This document shows, piece by piece, positions 1 to 11,365 of a DNA stretch of 64,000 nucleotides (position 1 is the stretch's first letter; every line of letters starts with the position of its first letter). The translations under genes were made by a program, and so were the position numbers. The notes beneath the pieces were generated by a model. It had not been told where the DNA came from. It did no database searches and saw only the letters and a list, made by a program, of their open reading frames with translations. Origin of the DNA: Distichodus sexfasciatus (taxonomy: Eukaryota > Chordata > Actinopteri > Characiformes > Distichodontidae); assembly GCA_032718565.1 (NCBI GenBank), contig JAVGVS010000784.1, positions 38,382 through 102,381 of the forward strand. The letters are read 5' to 3'.

Positions 1-445
1 CCATTCTTCCAACAATTCGTCCGTCCATCCATCCATCCATCTGTTCCTCCTTCTATTCATCCTTCTGGCCATCCATTCCTCCATCCATCTATGCGTCCAT
101 CAGTCAATTCGTCCGTCCATCCATTAATTCCTCCATCTGTTCATCCACCCAGCCGTCAGTCCATTCATTCCTCCATCAATTGGTCTGTCCATCTATTCGT
201 CCTGTCCATCCATCCATTCTTCCAACTGGCCATCCATTCATTGTCTGTCCGTCCGTCCATCCTTTTCTCCATCTATTCATCCATCTGGCCATCCATCCGT
301 CCATCAGTCAGTTTGTCCATCCATCCATCCATTCATTCCTCCATCCCTTCTTCCAACTGGCCATCCATTCATCGTCTGTCCGTCCGTCCATCCTTTCCTC
401 CGTCTATTCATCCATCTGGCCGTCCAGTCCTCCATCCGTCCACCC
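1..445. repeat. Imperfect CCAT/CCGT tetranucleotide array
   Basis: Runs of CCAT, CCGT and CATT mixed with CTGGCCATCCATTC-like blocks fill this stretch. Several frames stay open (His/Pro/Ser-rich), but only because the repeat lacks stop codons. There is no sign of a protein. The array continues past the left edge of the window. Confidence 0.9.
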
Positions 446-1919
446 GGCACAAACTTACTGTAAAAAGTGGTTATCAGATTACGCCCTCAATCTCGCGTCT
501 AATCCCAAAAATCCCACATCACAACTTTAAGATGAAAATGAATATAATACATACACGACACAGAGAAGAGTGAAAAAATCAGAATATCAAAATCAGATAA
601 ATATGACCGGTAACGTCCTCATTAACATAATCGACCGTGTGTGTGTGTGTGTGTGTGTGTTTAGTCCACGTGGAAGATTCCCCAAGTGAGCCATCGCGGA
701 AACGAGGCAGCTCTCCTCGTCAATAGGCATTCACCACTTATCTGTACTTAGCAGATTTCAGCCGGACTGTGTGATAGATAGCATCGGGGTGTGTGTGTGT
801 GTGTGTATATATAAGTGTGTGTGTGTGTGTGTGAGAGAGTGAGCTGATAAGACAAAGCCTGAACGACAGCTGTGTGTCATTCTAACAGTCTGTCATTCAC
901 TCACCATGACCGATCTAACCTCATTCCCGACACTCAACTTCCTATTACATTTACTACACACACACACACACCCCCCGGTAATTATATGAGTGTGTATGTG
1001 TGTGTGTGTGTTTTCACACCTTTTTACTGTCAGTGCTGTTCTTACTACAGCTTTTGGGTTTCGTTTGTCACCCCTCATTGGCGTCGGTTCAAAGGTAAAG
1101 GTACCACTGAGGTACTTGGGGACGGTACCTTGTTCATGAGTACCCGAGTGGTGCCTTGACCCTGTTCCGGGACTTGAACCAGCGACCCTCTGACCACGGA
1201 GTCGGCTCCGTAACTGTCGCGCTGCCATCTGTCCACATCGGTGCCGTTGGGTCCAGAACTTTGCTGGTGGGCGGAGTTAACAAGATATACAGTATATGTT
1301 AGACTGAGTCAGATCCAGTCAGGTCCAGTAAAGAACTGCAACATCGGTTGAAGGTTCTCCTGTAAAATCCTCCTCCGCTATCTGGGATGTGGACTGCTCC
1401 GGGTGCTGATAAGACCCCAGGGCCCTGGCTCCTTTTTTTTATTTTTTGTCACCGTGGCAACGCCCCCTACGACCGATAACCCCGCGGCGACGTCTCAAGA
1501 CGCCGCAATTAAAGTCGGCCCGCCGTGTTCTCGCCCGCTAATCTCCATCGATCTTAAGTGCTGTTCTTTTCCCGCGCGATCATCGGGAATTAGCTAGCGG
1601 CGCCCGTGCTGGCGGGTCGATAATATAAACGGCCGTCATAGCGGGGGATTTATGGCGCCGGGAGGAAAATAAATAAATAAGTAAATAAATAGACCAAACG
1701 GCAAATAGAAGGCGGGAATGCTGAGTTTCCCCGTCCGAGGTCGGCGCGCGCTAGCCGCTAACCGGCGGCCTGTGCACTAGCGGCTGGCTAATGGAGCTCG
1801 ACAAGGCGCGAGTGTTTGAGGAAAGGCCTCGGGAGAGAAGCAAAGACTTCCTGTGAAGAGAGAGAGGTTTATTTAAGGAGGAGATCTCCGGAGAGAAACG
1901 CAGGACGGTCACACTCCAC
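446..1919. other. Non-coding stretch, putative dpyd intron
   Basis: No gene is seen. It contains GT microsatellites (about 639-661, 788-832, 990-1010), a CA run (955-972) and a minus-strand SINE head (listed separately). A GC-rich, CpG-containing block (about 1450-1800) has several TAAT/ATTA homeodomain-type cores and could be a conserved non-coding element. That last point is inference only. Confidence 0.5.
1090..1228 (-). mobile_element. tRNA-derived SINE head fragment
   Basis: Read on the minus strand, the segment runs GGCAGCGCGACAGTTACGG, then a GGTTCAAGTCCC box-B-like motif, then GTACTCATGAACAAGGTACC. This is the same head and body as the SINE copies at 9.1-11.4, 17.5, 34.1 and 62.5 kb. 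The box A/box B spacing is tRNA-like, but no cloverleaf remains. The distal half of the SINE is missing. Confidence 0.75.
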
Positions 1920-2976
1920 TAACGGAGAGAGGGAGAGAGAGAGAGAGAGGGAAGAAAAGGGAACATTGAGAGAGGGGGGATGGAGAGAGTGAGAAAGGGA
2001 GAGAGAGGGATGGAAGAGAGGGAAGAAAGGGGAATATTGAGAGAGAGGGGTGAAAAGAGAGATGGAGAAAAAGATGTGAAAGATGTGGAGGGAGCTAGAA
2101 TGGGAGAGAGAAAGATGCAGAGAGAGAGAGGGATGAGTAGAGTAAGAAAGGAAAAGAGAGGGATGAATGAATGGAGCTGCAAAGGGAGGGATAAAAGAGA
2201 TATGGAGAGAGCTAGAAAGGGAGAGAGGGATGGAGAGAATTATAAAGGAAGAGAAAGGAATTAAGAGTTAGAAAAGTGGAGAGAGAAGGATGAACACAGC
2301 TGCAAAGGGAGGGAGCGAGATGGAGAGAGCGAGAAAGGGAGCGAGAGAGAGATGGAGAGAGCGAGAAAGGGAGCGAGAGAGAAATGGTGAGAGCGAGAAA
2401 GGGGCAGGGAGAGAGATGGAGAAAGCAGGGACAGAGAAAGAGCGAGAAAGGGAGCGAGAGAGAGATGAAGGGAGCGAGAGAGAGCGAGAAAGGGAGCGAG
2501 AGAAATAGAGAGAGCGAAAAAGAGAGCGAGAAAGGGGGAGGGAGAGAGCGAGAAAGAGATGGAGAGAACGAGAAAGGGAGCGAGAGAGAAATGGGGAGAG
2601 CGAAAAAGAGAGCGAGAAAGGGGGAGGGAGAGATGGAGAGAGCGAGAAAGGGAGCAAGAGAGAGATGGAGAGAGTGAGAAAGGGGCAGGGAGAGAGCTGG
2701 AGAAAGCAGGGCGAGAGAAAGGGAGCGAGAGAGAGATGGAGAGAGCGAGAGAGAGATGGAGAGAGCGAGAGAGAGATGGAGAGTGCGAGAAAGGGAGCGA
2801 GAGAGAGATGGAGAGAGCGAAAAAGGGGCAGGGAGAGAGATGGAGAAAGCAGGGAGAGAGAAAGGGAGCGAGAGAGAAATATAGAGAGTGAGAGAGAGAC
2901 GGAGAGAGCGAGAAAGGGAGCGGGAGAGAAATGGAGAGAGCGAAAAAGAGGGGGGAGAGATGGAGAGAGAACATGA
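1920..2976. repeat. Polypurine GAGA/GGGA tract, about 1.05 kb
   Basis: An almost uninterrupted purine strand made of GAGAGAG, GAAAGGGAGCGAGAG and GGCAGGGAGAGAGATGG blocks of roughly 30-60 bp. Both strands show long overlapping open frames (Arg/Glu/Lys-rich on plus, Ser/Leu/Phe/Pro-rich on minus). Three frames are open at once, as expected for low-complexity DNA, so no protein is called. Confidence 0.95.
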
Positions 2977-3639
2977 AGACAATCGATCGAAAACAGTCTC
3001 ATCTCATAAAAACCGAGCCCCCGTTCAGCATGAAGTGACCGATGTCTGTTCAATGTCTTTATTTTGGATCGATGCTACGATCAATCAATGTATCGTTACA
3101 CGCTGTCCACGCTTCGGTCAGCGCTTTCCTCTTAAAAACCTAGAGTGTGTGTGTGTGTGTGTGTGTGTGTTCGAGGTCATAAACTCACTGAGGTCAAAAT
3201 GTCTGACCTGGCAGATAGTACCATTAATAATGCGCACACACACACACATGTGGCTGTGGATTGTTGTAATGAGGGAGATAGTGGTGGCTTTTAGACAGCA
3301 GCACATCTGCCTCGTTAGCAGCACTGCACTCGCTCCTGATGGAGGGAAAACGGAGGACGAGGGGTGGGTGTGTGTGAGAGAGAGAGAGGGGTGGGCGGTT
3401 TAGTGAAGAGCTGAGGGTCTTCGTGGCTGTGACGTTGGTCGTAATTGGAGTGATGTGGAAGTGAATCAGCAGCGTCTGTGTGTTCTCTCCGTCCAGCTGC
3501 TTCATCCCTCGCTTCCCATCGCGGACGAAAGTCAGAACACACCACTCGCTTTATCACTTTACTCTGCCTGCGTGAGAGCGGGAGGGAGGGAGGGAGCCTG
3601 TTTTGTAGCTGCTCCGGAAGAACCTGCTCCTGTAAAGAT
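2977..3639. other. Non-coding stretch with GT microsatellite
   Basis: Contains (GT)n at about 3147-3170, a short CA run at 3234-3247 and a GAGAGA patch near 3377. No splice-supported exon was recognised. Confidence 0.5.
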
Positions 3640-4420
3640 TCTAAAAATTGTCTTGACTAAAAATAACCATAATCTGATCCTAATCCTAAACTTAACCACA
3701 ATCTGACCCCAGACCTCACCATATCCTGATCTTGATTTTATTCCTTACCACAATCTGGTCCTAAACCTCACCATAATCTGATCCTAATCCTAAACCTAAC
3801 GACAATCTGACCCCGGACCTCACCATAATCTGCTCCTAATCCTAAACCTAAACCTAATCTGACCACAATACTAGCCAAAAAACGTATCCTAATCCTAACC
3901 GTGAACTGATCTTATATCCAACTATAATCTGATCCCAATCCTACACCTAACATCAGCTAAACCTATATCCAGCCATAATCTGATTCTAATCCTAAACCTA
4001 ACCACAGTCTGACCCTAAACCTCGCCATAATCTGATCCTAATCCTAAATCTGGCCCCAAACCTAACCATATCCTGATCCTAATCTTATTTCTTACCACAA
4101 TCTGATCCTAAACCTCACCATAATTTGGTCCTAAATCCCAAACCTAACCATCAACTAACCCCTATGTCCTACCATAATCCGGTCCTAATCCTACACCTAA
4201 ACCTAATCTGACCACAATACTAGCCAAAAAACCTCATCCTAATCTTAAACATGAACTGATCCTATGTCCAACTATAATCTGAGCCCAATCCTTCAGCTAA
4301 ACCTATATCCAACCGGAATCTGATTCTAATCCTAATCCTAAACCTAACCACAATCTGACCCCGAACCTCACCATAATCTGATCCTAATCCTATACCCAAC
4401 CACAGTCTGATAGTTGGTTC
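3640..4420 (+). repeat. Minisatellite, CCTAATCCTAAACCTAACC/AATCTGA type
   Basis: Degenerate tandem units of the form ACCATAATCTGATCCTAA followed by TCCTAAACCTAACC. Unit length varies because CCTAA sub-units are gained or lost. The reverse complement closely resembles the array at 5165-5950, so the two arrays face each other. The CCTAAACC sub-units look telomere-like but are not TTAGGG arrays. Confidence 0.9.
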
Positions 4421-5164
4421 CCAAATGAAAATCCTGACGGTATCAGAGTTTAAATATAAACGTTTGAATCTCTCTCTCTGACTTTCGACACCTTCCTGTT
4501 TGGGTCTGTCCGACTCTCCCTCGCTCCCCAACGTCGTCCTCTCTCTGCCTGTGATCGGTGTGGCCGTATACAACCCCCACCCCCACGCCGTCTCCCTGGG
4601 CGACAGCGCCGCATAATAAACTGTGTTTAATTGCGCGAGGCGTCGCTTCGTCCCCCGGTTTCAATCGATTAGCTGCTGCCTCGTCCACCTTCCACCTCTC
4701 CAAATCTCCCCACCGTCCCCTCCCACGCCGCGGAGGAGCCTCGGTGTGGGCGAGGGGACAAGGGGGAGCCTGCTGATCACGACCCACTAAAATACACACA
4801 ACCACCTACACACTCAACACCAACACACTCCTACACACACACACACCGCTGCAGCACGAAGTGGGAGGAGAGAGTGAGGGAAGGAACTAAAATCAGACTT
4901 CAGTTTCTAATGGCAATTCCCGTTGCCGTGCCAGAATCGCAGTTTTCCTAGCATCGCGCTATTGCCGCAGCTAGCTAATTGCAATTAGCCGTTCGCTTTA
5001 GCGGCAGAAATGAGAGGTCGTTGGTGAGAGAAAGCGATTAGAAACATTCTAGATGTCCTTCTGCAGAGTGTGTGATGTTATAGGATGATATGGTCCAAGT
5101 CTAATCAGACCACCCTGGATTAGTGTGAGGAAGTTCAGCGACTCACCGATAGCTTGGATAGCTC
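4421..5164. other. Non-coding spacer between two inverted minisatellites
   Basis: No gene is seen. The part at 4895-5020 has several homeodomain-type cores, including GCTAATTGCAATTAGC around 4973-4989, a near-perfect palindrome. CA repeats lie at 4793-4846. It may hold regulatory DNA, but this is unproven. Confidence 0.4.
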
Positions 5165-5950
5165 AAATAGATTAGGGTTTAGGATTAAATTTAAGAGGTC
5201 AGTTATAGTGAGGTTTAGGGCTCGGCTCGGATTATGGTTAGGTTTACGGGTAGCGTTATATTATGAGACGTTAAGGGTTAGGCTCAGATTATGATTGAGT
5301 TTAGGACCAGAATACGGTTGAGTTTAGGATCAGATTATTATAGTTGAGTTTAGGATCAGATTATGGTTGAGTTTGGGATCAGAATATTATGGTTGAGTTT
5401 AGGATCAGAATATGGTTGAGTTTAGGATCAGAATACGGTTGAGTTTAGGATCAGAATACGGTTGAGTTTAGGATCAGATTATGGTTGAGTTTAGGATCCG
5501 ATGTTTATGATTGAGTTTGGGATCAGAATATTATGGTTGAGTTTAGGATCAGAATATTATGGTTGAGATTAGGATCAGACTATTATGGTTGAGTTTAGGA
5601 TCAGAATATTATGGTTGAGATTAGGATCAGATTATGATTGATCTTAGGATCAGATTATGGTTGAGTTTATGATCAGAATATTATGGTTGAGATTAGGATC
5701 AGATTATTATGATTGATCTTAGGAACAGATTATGGTTGAGTTTAGGATCCGATGTTTATGATTGAGTTTAGGATCCGATTTTTATGATTGAGTTTAGGAT
5801 CCAATGTTTATGATTGAGTTTAGGATCAGATTATGGTTGAGTTTAGGATCAGATTATGGTTGAGTTTAGGATCAGATTATGGTTAAGTTTAGGATCAGAA
5901 TATGGTTGAGTTTAGGATCAGAATATGGTTGAGTTTAGGATCAGATTATG
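5165..5950 (+). repeat. 23-bp minisatellite GGTTGAGTTTAGGATCAGATTAT
   Basis: About 30 copies of a 23-bp unit (GGTTGAGTTTAGG followed by ATCAGATTAT), with 3-bp ATT expansions giving 26-bp variants. CAGAATACGG and CCGATGTTTATGA variants form local runs, suggesting recent local duplication. It is the inverted relative of the array at 3640-4420. Confidence 0.92.
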
Positions 5951-6203
5951 GGGTTAAAATGGGGTTTTACGTCCCCATAATGTCACACGTCCCCACTTTA
6001 TCCATGTGCACACAGGTCAAAGTCCCCATTATGGAGGGACGCGCACACACACACACACACACACACACTTTTAAGGATGTGACCATAATGGGGACTAATT
6101 AGATTATAAAAGGGGAGATTAAGCTTAAGGAAGTATGCGTGTTGCAGTGATTAACTTTGTGGGGACTTGGTTTTACGTCCCCACGACACAGGTCCCCACA
6201 CTG

Positions 6204-6254
<51 letters not shown>

Positions 6255-6255
6255 A
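5950..6255. repeat. GTCCCCA-type repeat with embedded CA microsatellites
   Basis: Two versions of a block with TTTTACGTCCCCA, a GGGGAC partner and an internal (CA)n follow each other (6047-6068 and about 6206-6252). Inverted GTCCCC/GGGGAC motifs bracket the CA run, as in a common fish dispersed repeat. I cannot assign a transposon class. Confidence 0.6.
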
Positions 6256-6329
6256 GCAGTGCAGGTGTGTTACAGGAGTAAAAGGGTCTGGTTCCCGTTT
6301 AAGTGAAACGGAGGTGATGGTGTGTTCAC

Positions 6330-6480
6330 TGCACCGCTGTCTTTAATTGTTTAAAATGCTAAACGGTGCTAATTAACATATGCAAATCAGCTGTAATTGC
6401 TGACTGCTAATGGGCCGTGTTCTCTTCATTCATCACAGCTCCTGTTTAATTGTTAAAAGAGAGGCTTCAGCTCTCCCTGA
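6330..6480. promoter_or_regulatory. Candidate enhancer with octamer, E-box and TAATTA motifs
   Basis: Within 24 bp lie a homeodomain core TAATTA (6370-6375), a perfect octamer ATGCAAAT (6380-6387) and an E-box CAGCTG (6388-6393). TAATTG and CTAATGGG cores follow, and further ATTAA/TTAAT cores lie on both sides. The segment is free of microsatellites although it sits inside repeat-rich DNA. The motifs are seen directly. Enhancer function is inference, based on the motif density and on the position in a putative dpyd intron. Confidence 0.35.
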
Positions 6481-7425
6481 TGGATTCTAGCGTCAGAAGA
6501 ACACGAGCGCGTGTCCAACGTTGACACTGCGGAAATGAGAATTAATAGCGGTGCCGAAACGGGTCTGGTTCCAAACGGTCGCTGCTTTTCGTTTGCTGAG
6601 TGTGTCATACCGTAGATAAGTACCCGTGACTCTTGGTGGTTCCTCTTTAGTACCCCAACCGTGCTGGAAAGTTTCCCACCAGTAATGAATAGCATAGTAT
6701 AGTTCGGCACTATAAAGCTCAGTTCCATACTGGTACCAAACAGCAGAGTACCCTAGTGGAACTTTTGGAACCATGCCATATCAGATTTTTAGATACATAC
6801 CGAACAGCAACCTGTACTTGAGTACTTTATTACTTGGACTGAGTAGCAGAGTACTGTACCAGATGTTTTTCCACTCGTACCAGACAGCAAAGTACCGTAC
6901 CATTCCAGAATATTTTCCACTCATGCCAGCTTCTCTCTCGCTTTTTATTCCTTTTTTTCCCCGTCTTTTTCTTTCAGCTCACGTCTCCCTCTCCATTCTT
7001 CCATTCCTTTTCTTCCTTCTCTTTCTCTCTCTCTCTCTCGTCCTCTCTCCGTTTTTCCATTTCTCTTTTCTTTTAGTCTCTCTAGTTCAGACCAACTTTT
7101 TTTTACCCGATCTCAATTTTCTCTCTCTCTCTGTTTTCCTTCATTACTCTCGTTCCCTCGCTCCCGCCGTCTCTCTTTCTCTCTCCTTTTTCTTTTTCTA
7201 ACTTTACTCTTTTTTTCCCCCCTTTCTTTTCTTTTTTACTCTTATTATCTGTATTTTACACTCATTAATTCTTTCTCTCTCACGCTACCCCTCTGTGTGT
7301 GTGTGTGTATGTGTGTGTGTGTGTCTTGTTAAAATTGTGGCTGCCCACATGCCTCCATACTGGTGGTGTTTAGCTCCGGCCACACGAGAACCAACCGGAC
7401 AAACGTGAGCCAAACCTCATTATCC

Positions 7426-7456
<31 letters not shown>

Positions 7457-7712
7457 AATCTTCCTCTGTCTGTGTGTGTGTGTGTGTGTGGGTATAGAAA
7501 GTGAGAGTTATGTCTTTCAGTCTACAAGTCCAGACACAACTGTGTTTCCTGTCCCTGTCACATCTATAACAACATGTGATGAATGTGAGCGTGTGTGTGT
7601 TCATTTGTTTACCTGATTGTGTGTGTGTGTGTGTTTTGAGGTCACTGCTGGTTGAATGTGGAGAGCAGTTGAGCAGTTTCAAGGTTTTGTTTTGTCCTGC
7701 AAATGAATATGA

Positions 7713-7748
<36 letters not shown>

Positions 7749-9085
7749 CAAATTTCCACAACATCACTGACCCCAGCACCTCATTCCCTCTGTGTTAGAG
7801 ATGCTCTACCCAATGCGGCTCCTCGCCAAACACGTCCCAAAATCCTCTCCTCCTCCGATTACCAGCGAGGGACAAACCACACGGTATGTTTATAATAAAG
7901 ATATGTTTTAATTGAAATCAGTGCAAAATATTTTTTTAAATATGACAATACAGTTTGAGTAAAAGTTCTGCCGTAATTCCGTTCCCCCCCCCCCCCCCCC
8001 TTTGCGAAATCCAGAGGAGGCTCTAACGGACGAGGCGTTCTAGAGCAGGAGGGGGGAACCGTGACGGTGAGGCGGTCGGTTGGAGCCAAGCGGAACCGAA
8101 GCGAAGGCGGACGAGGTGAGGACGTGATCAACGGAGGGAAGCCTCCATCAGTCTGTCTGACCGGAGAACAGCACCGCTTTCATTAGCCAGTCCTGAGAGA
8201 CGGAGGGAGCGCGAGAGGAAGAGTTGGGGACAGAGAAAGAGAGGGATGAGAAAGATGGATCAGTTTCAGAATTCAGTCGTCAGATATCGTCAGAATCGTT
8301 GAATCGACATAATATCGTATCCTGATGAAACTTTACACTGCTGATGTTGGGAACCGCGAACTTATCAGTCGATACTCAAATCTGATCTGATCCGATCAAA
8401 TCCGATGTATAAACGCTCGTGATATCTGGCTTTGACGCTTGTGCGAGTCGCGTGCGTTTAATAAATATTTTACGAAGCTCTTAAATCTCAGATTAATCTC
8501 AAATAAAGTGCTTCCGTATGGGTGTAACTCTGGGGACGCTGGAGAGCCGGTGTGGGCGGAAGGAACTTTTATTTCTGATTCATCTTCATCAAGCACGAGA
8601 GCCCCCCCACACACACACACATTTGGCCTTTACGTTCGTTTAGCGTTTAAGGTAAAGTATTTTTTCTTAATTTACCACAGTCGGCCGGCGCTGGCGGGAA
8701 TGGAATACCTCAGCGGTGAGCTTGAAATATTTTTTAATTCAACAATCGGATCTAATCACGCTCCCCACACACACACACACACACGCAGCCCCAAGAACAA
8801 CGGCGGGTCGCGAACGGCGCTGGTAATTTACGAAGAACAAGACGTTAGCGCAAATAAAGCCATTATCTCGACGTGATGCCGGCGAATCCCTTTTTAAATA
8901 AATAAAAGCCCAAACGGCCTCATTACGGAGAGAAATAACGTTTCGACAGCGACTCGTACAAAAAGAGGTGGAGAAAGCGAAAAGGTTGAATCACACCCAC
9001 CAGCCTACACTCGGAGAGGAGCGCGGCGTCAAAAAGACGAGTATAAATAAGAACGCGAGAGATGGAAATCAGAAGGTTCCTTGCA
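6481..9085. other. Non-coding stretch with CT tract and microsatellites
   Basis: No gene is recognised. It holds a pyrimidine tract (about 6925-7230), GT/CA microsatellites (7295-7325, 7426-7452, 7477-7491, 7617-7634, 7714-7746), an 18-20 bp C run near 7985-8000 and CA runs near 8610 and 8770. Blocks at 8440-8540, 8640-8760 and 8810-8945 have ordinary complexity and could be conserved non-coding DNA. Confidence 0.5.
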
Positions 9086-11365
9086 AAACGGTATTATATC
9101 GATGTATTGGTCCATTTATCGATCAAACGGTCACCGGTTCAAGTCTCGAACCAGTAAAGGTACCCCTGAGGTACTCGTGAGCAAGCTACCGTCCTCAATA
9201 ATCACTTAATTAAAAACATTGTAACAGTTGCTAGCACAACGGCTAGGGAATAAGCCCTTTGATCGGAAGGTCCCCAGTTCAAGTCCCGAACTGGTAAAGG
9301 TACCCCTAGGGTACTCGTGAGCAAGGTACCATCCTCATTATTCACTTAGTTAAAAATATTGTAAGAGTTGCTAGCATAACGGTTAGAGAGTTGGCCCTTT
9401 GATGGGAAGGTTGTTGGTTCAAATCCCAGATTGGTAAAGGTACCTCTGAGGTACTCATGAGCAAGGTACTGTCCCCAATAATCACTTGGTTAAAATGTAT
9501 TGTAACAGTTGGTAGTTTAACGGCTATGGAGTCGGCACTTTGATCGGAAGGTGCCCAGTTCGAGTCCCGAACCAGTAAAGGTACCACTGAGGTACTTGTG
9601 AGCAAGGTACCGTCCCCAATAATCACTTAGTTAAAAGTTATTGGAGTGGTTGCTAGTGTAACAGTTAGGAAGTTGGCCCCGTGGTCAAATGGTTGCTGGT
9701 TCAAGTCCCAGATCAGTAACGGTACCACTGAGGTACTTGTGAGCAGTTGGAGCAATTGGTAGTGTAGCAGTTAGGAAGTTGGCCCCGGGGACCAAAAGGT
9801 CGCCGTACTGGTAAAGGTACCACTGAGGTACTTGCGAGCGAGGTACCGTCCTCACTAATCACTTAGTTAAAAATATTGTAACAGTTGCTAGCATAACCGA
9901 TAGAGAGTTGACCCTTTGATGGGAACGTTGTTGGTTCAAATCCCAGATTGGTAAGGTACCACTGAGGTACTCATGAGCAAGGTACCCTCCCCAATAATCA
10001 CTTGGTTAAAATTTATTGTAAGAGTTGCTAGCACGACGACTAGGGAATAAGCCCTTGATCGGAAGGTCGCCAGTTCAAGTCCCAACCAGTAAAGATACCA
10101 CTGAGATAATGAGTACCTGCCCCCACAATCACTTAGTTAAAAGTTATTGAGCGGTTGCTTAGTGTAACAGTTAGGAAGTTGGCCCTGTGGTCATCAAAAT
10201 GGTTGCTGGTTCAAGTCCCAGGATCAGTAACGGTACCAATTGGAGGTACTCTAGGAGCAATTGGTATTGTAACAGTTAGAAGTTGGCCTCCGGGATCAAA
10301 AGGTCGCCGAACTGGTAAAGGTACCGCTGAGGTACTCATGAACAAGGCAATCGCCCCCAATAATCACTTAGTTAAAAATATTGTAACAGTTGATAGCGTA
10401 ATGGATAGAGAGTTGACCCTTTGATGGGAAGGTTGTTGGTTCTAATCCCAGGATTGGTAAAGGTACCACTGAGGTACTCATGAGCAAGGTACCGTCCCCA
10501 ATAATCACTTGGTTGTACCTCCCACAAGAGTTGCTAGCACTTAATTAATTAGGAATAAGCCCTGTGATCGAAAGTTGCCAGTTCAAGTCCCAACTGGTAA
10601 AGGTACCTCTGAGGTACTCGTGAGTAAGGTACTGACCCCAATAATCACTTAGTTAAAACCTTTTGTCGCAGTTGGTAGCATAACGGCTAGGGAGTTAATA
10701 CTTTGATCGGAAGGTCGCCAGTTCAAGTCCCAACCAGTAAAGATACCACTGAGATACTCGTGAGCAAGGTACCGTCCCCAATAATCACTTAGCAAAGTTA
10801 TTGGAGCTGCTACAGTGTAACAGTTAGAAGCGGCCCCGTGGTCAAATGGTTGCTGGTTCAAGTCCCAGATCAGTAACGGTACCACTGAGGTAATTTTGGG
10901 TATAAAGTTGGAGCAATTGGTAGTGTAGTGAAAGGAAGTTGGGCGCTGGGGACCAAAAGGTCGGCGCGACTGGTAAAGGGGTACCACTGAGGCACTCTAT
11001 GAGCGAGGTACTGTCCCTACCAATCACTTAGTTAAAATATCAACAGTTGCTAGCATAACCGATAGAGAGTTGACCCTTTGATGGGAACGTTGTTGGTTCA
11101 AATCCCAGATTGGTAAAGGTACCTTTGAGGTACTCATGAGCAAGGTACCGTCCCCTGTAAACACTTGGTTAAAATTTACAAGAGTTAAGTAGCACAACTG
11201 CTAGGGAATAAGCCTTTGATTGGAAGGTCGCAGTTCAAGTCCCTAAACCAGTAGATGTACCCCTGAGGTACTTGTATAAAGGTACCGCTCGATAATCATC
11301 ACTTAGTTAAAATATTGTACCAGTTGCTAGAGTTGGGCACATTGATGGAAGGTCTAGTTGAGGCC
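9086..11365 (+). repeat. SINE-derived satellite with multi-monomer repeat order
   Basis: About 16 tandem monomers of 105-145 bp. Each consists of a tRNA-like SINE head (GTTGCTAGC.TAACGGTTAG, then GGTTCAAGTCCC) and a body (GTAAAGGTACCACTGAGG, TACTCGTGAGCAAGGTACC, AATAATCACTTAGTTAAA). Monomers fall into five recognisable types that recur in order. The C type is CGGCTATGGAGTCGG, D has AGTTAGGAAGTTGGCCCCG, E is a short form with GGGACCAAAAGGTCGCC, B has GATGGGAAGGTTGTTGGTTC and A has GGGAATAAGCCC. The right end is truncated in a B-like monomer. Confidence 0.85.

Noticed and set aside
2212..3053. Three overlapping minus-strand frames of 237-261 codons, Ser/Leu/Pro/Phe-rich
   Set aside because: All three frames are open at once across a polypyrimidine strand. 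This reflects composition, not coding.
3640..5950. Interstitial telomeric sequence
   Set aside because: CCTAA-like sub-units occur but not regular TTAGGG/CCCTAA hexamers; the unit is a longer minisatellite.
9086..11365. tRNA gene cluster suggested by repeated GGTTCAAGTCCC box-B motifs
   Set aside because: No acceptor stem or anticodon arm pairs up. The motifs sit in SINE heads followed by SINE bodies.
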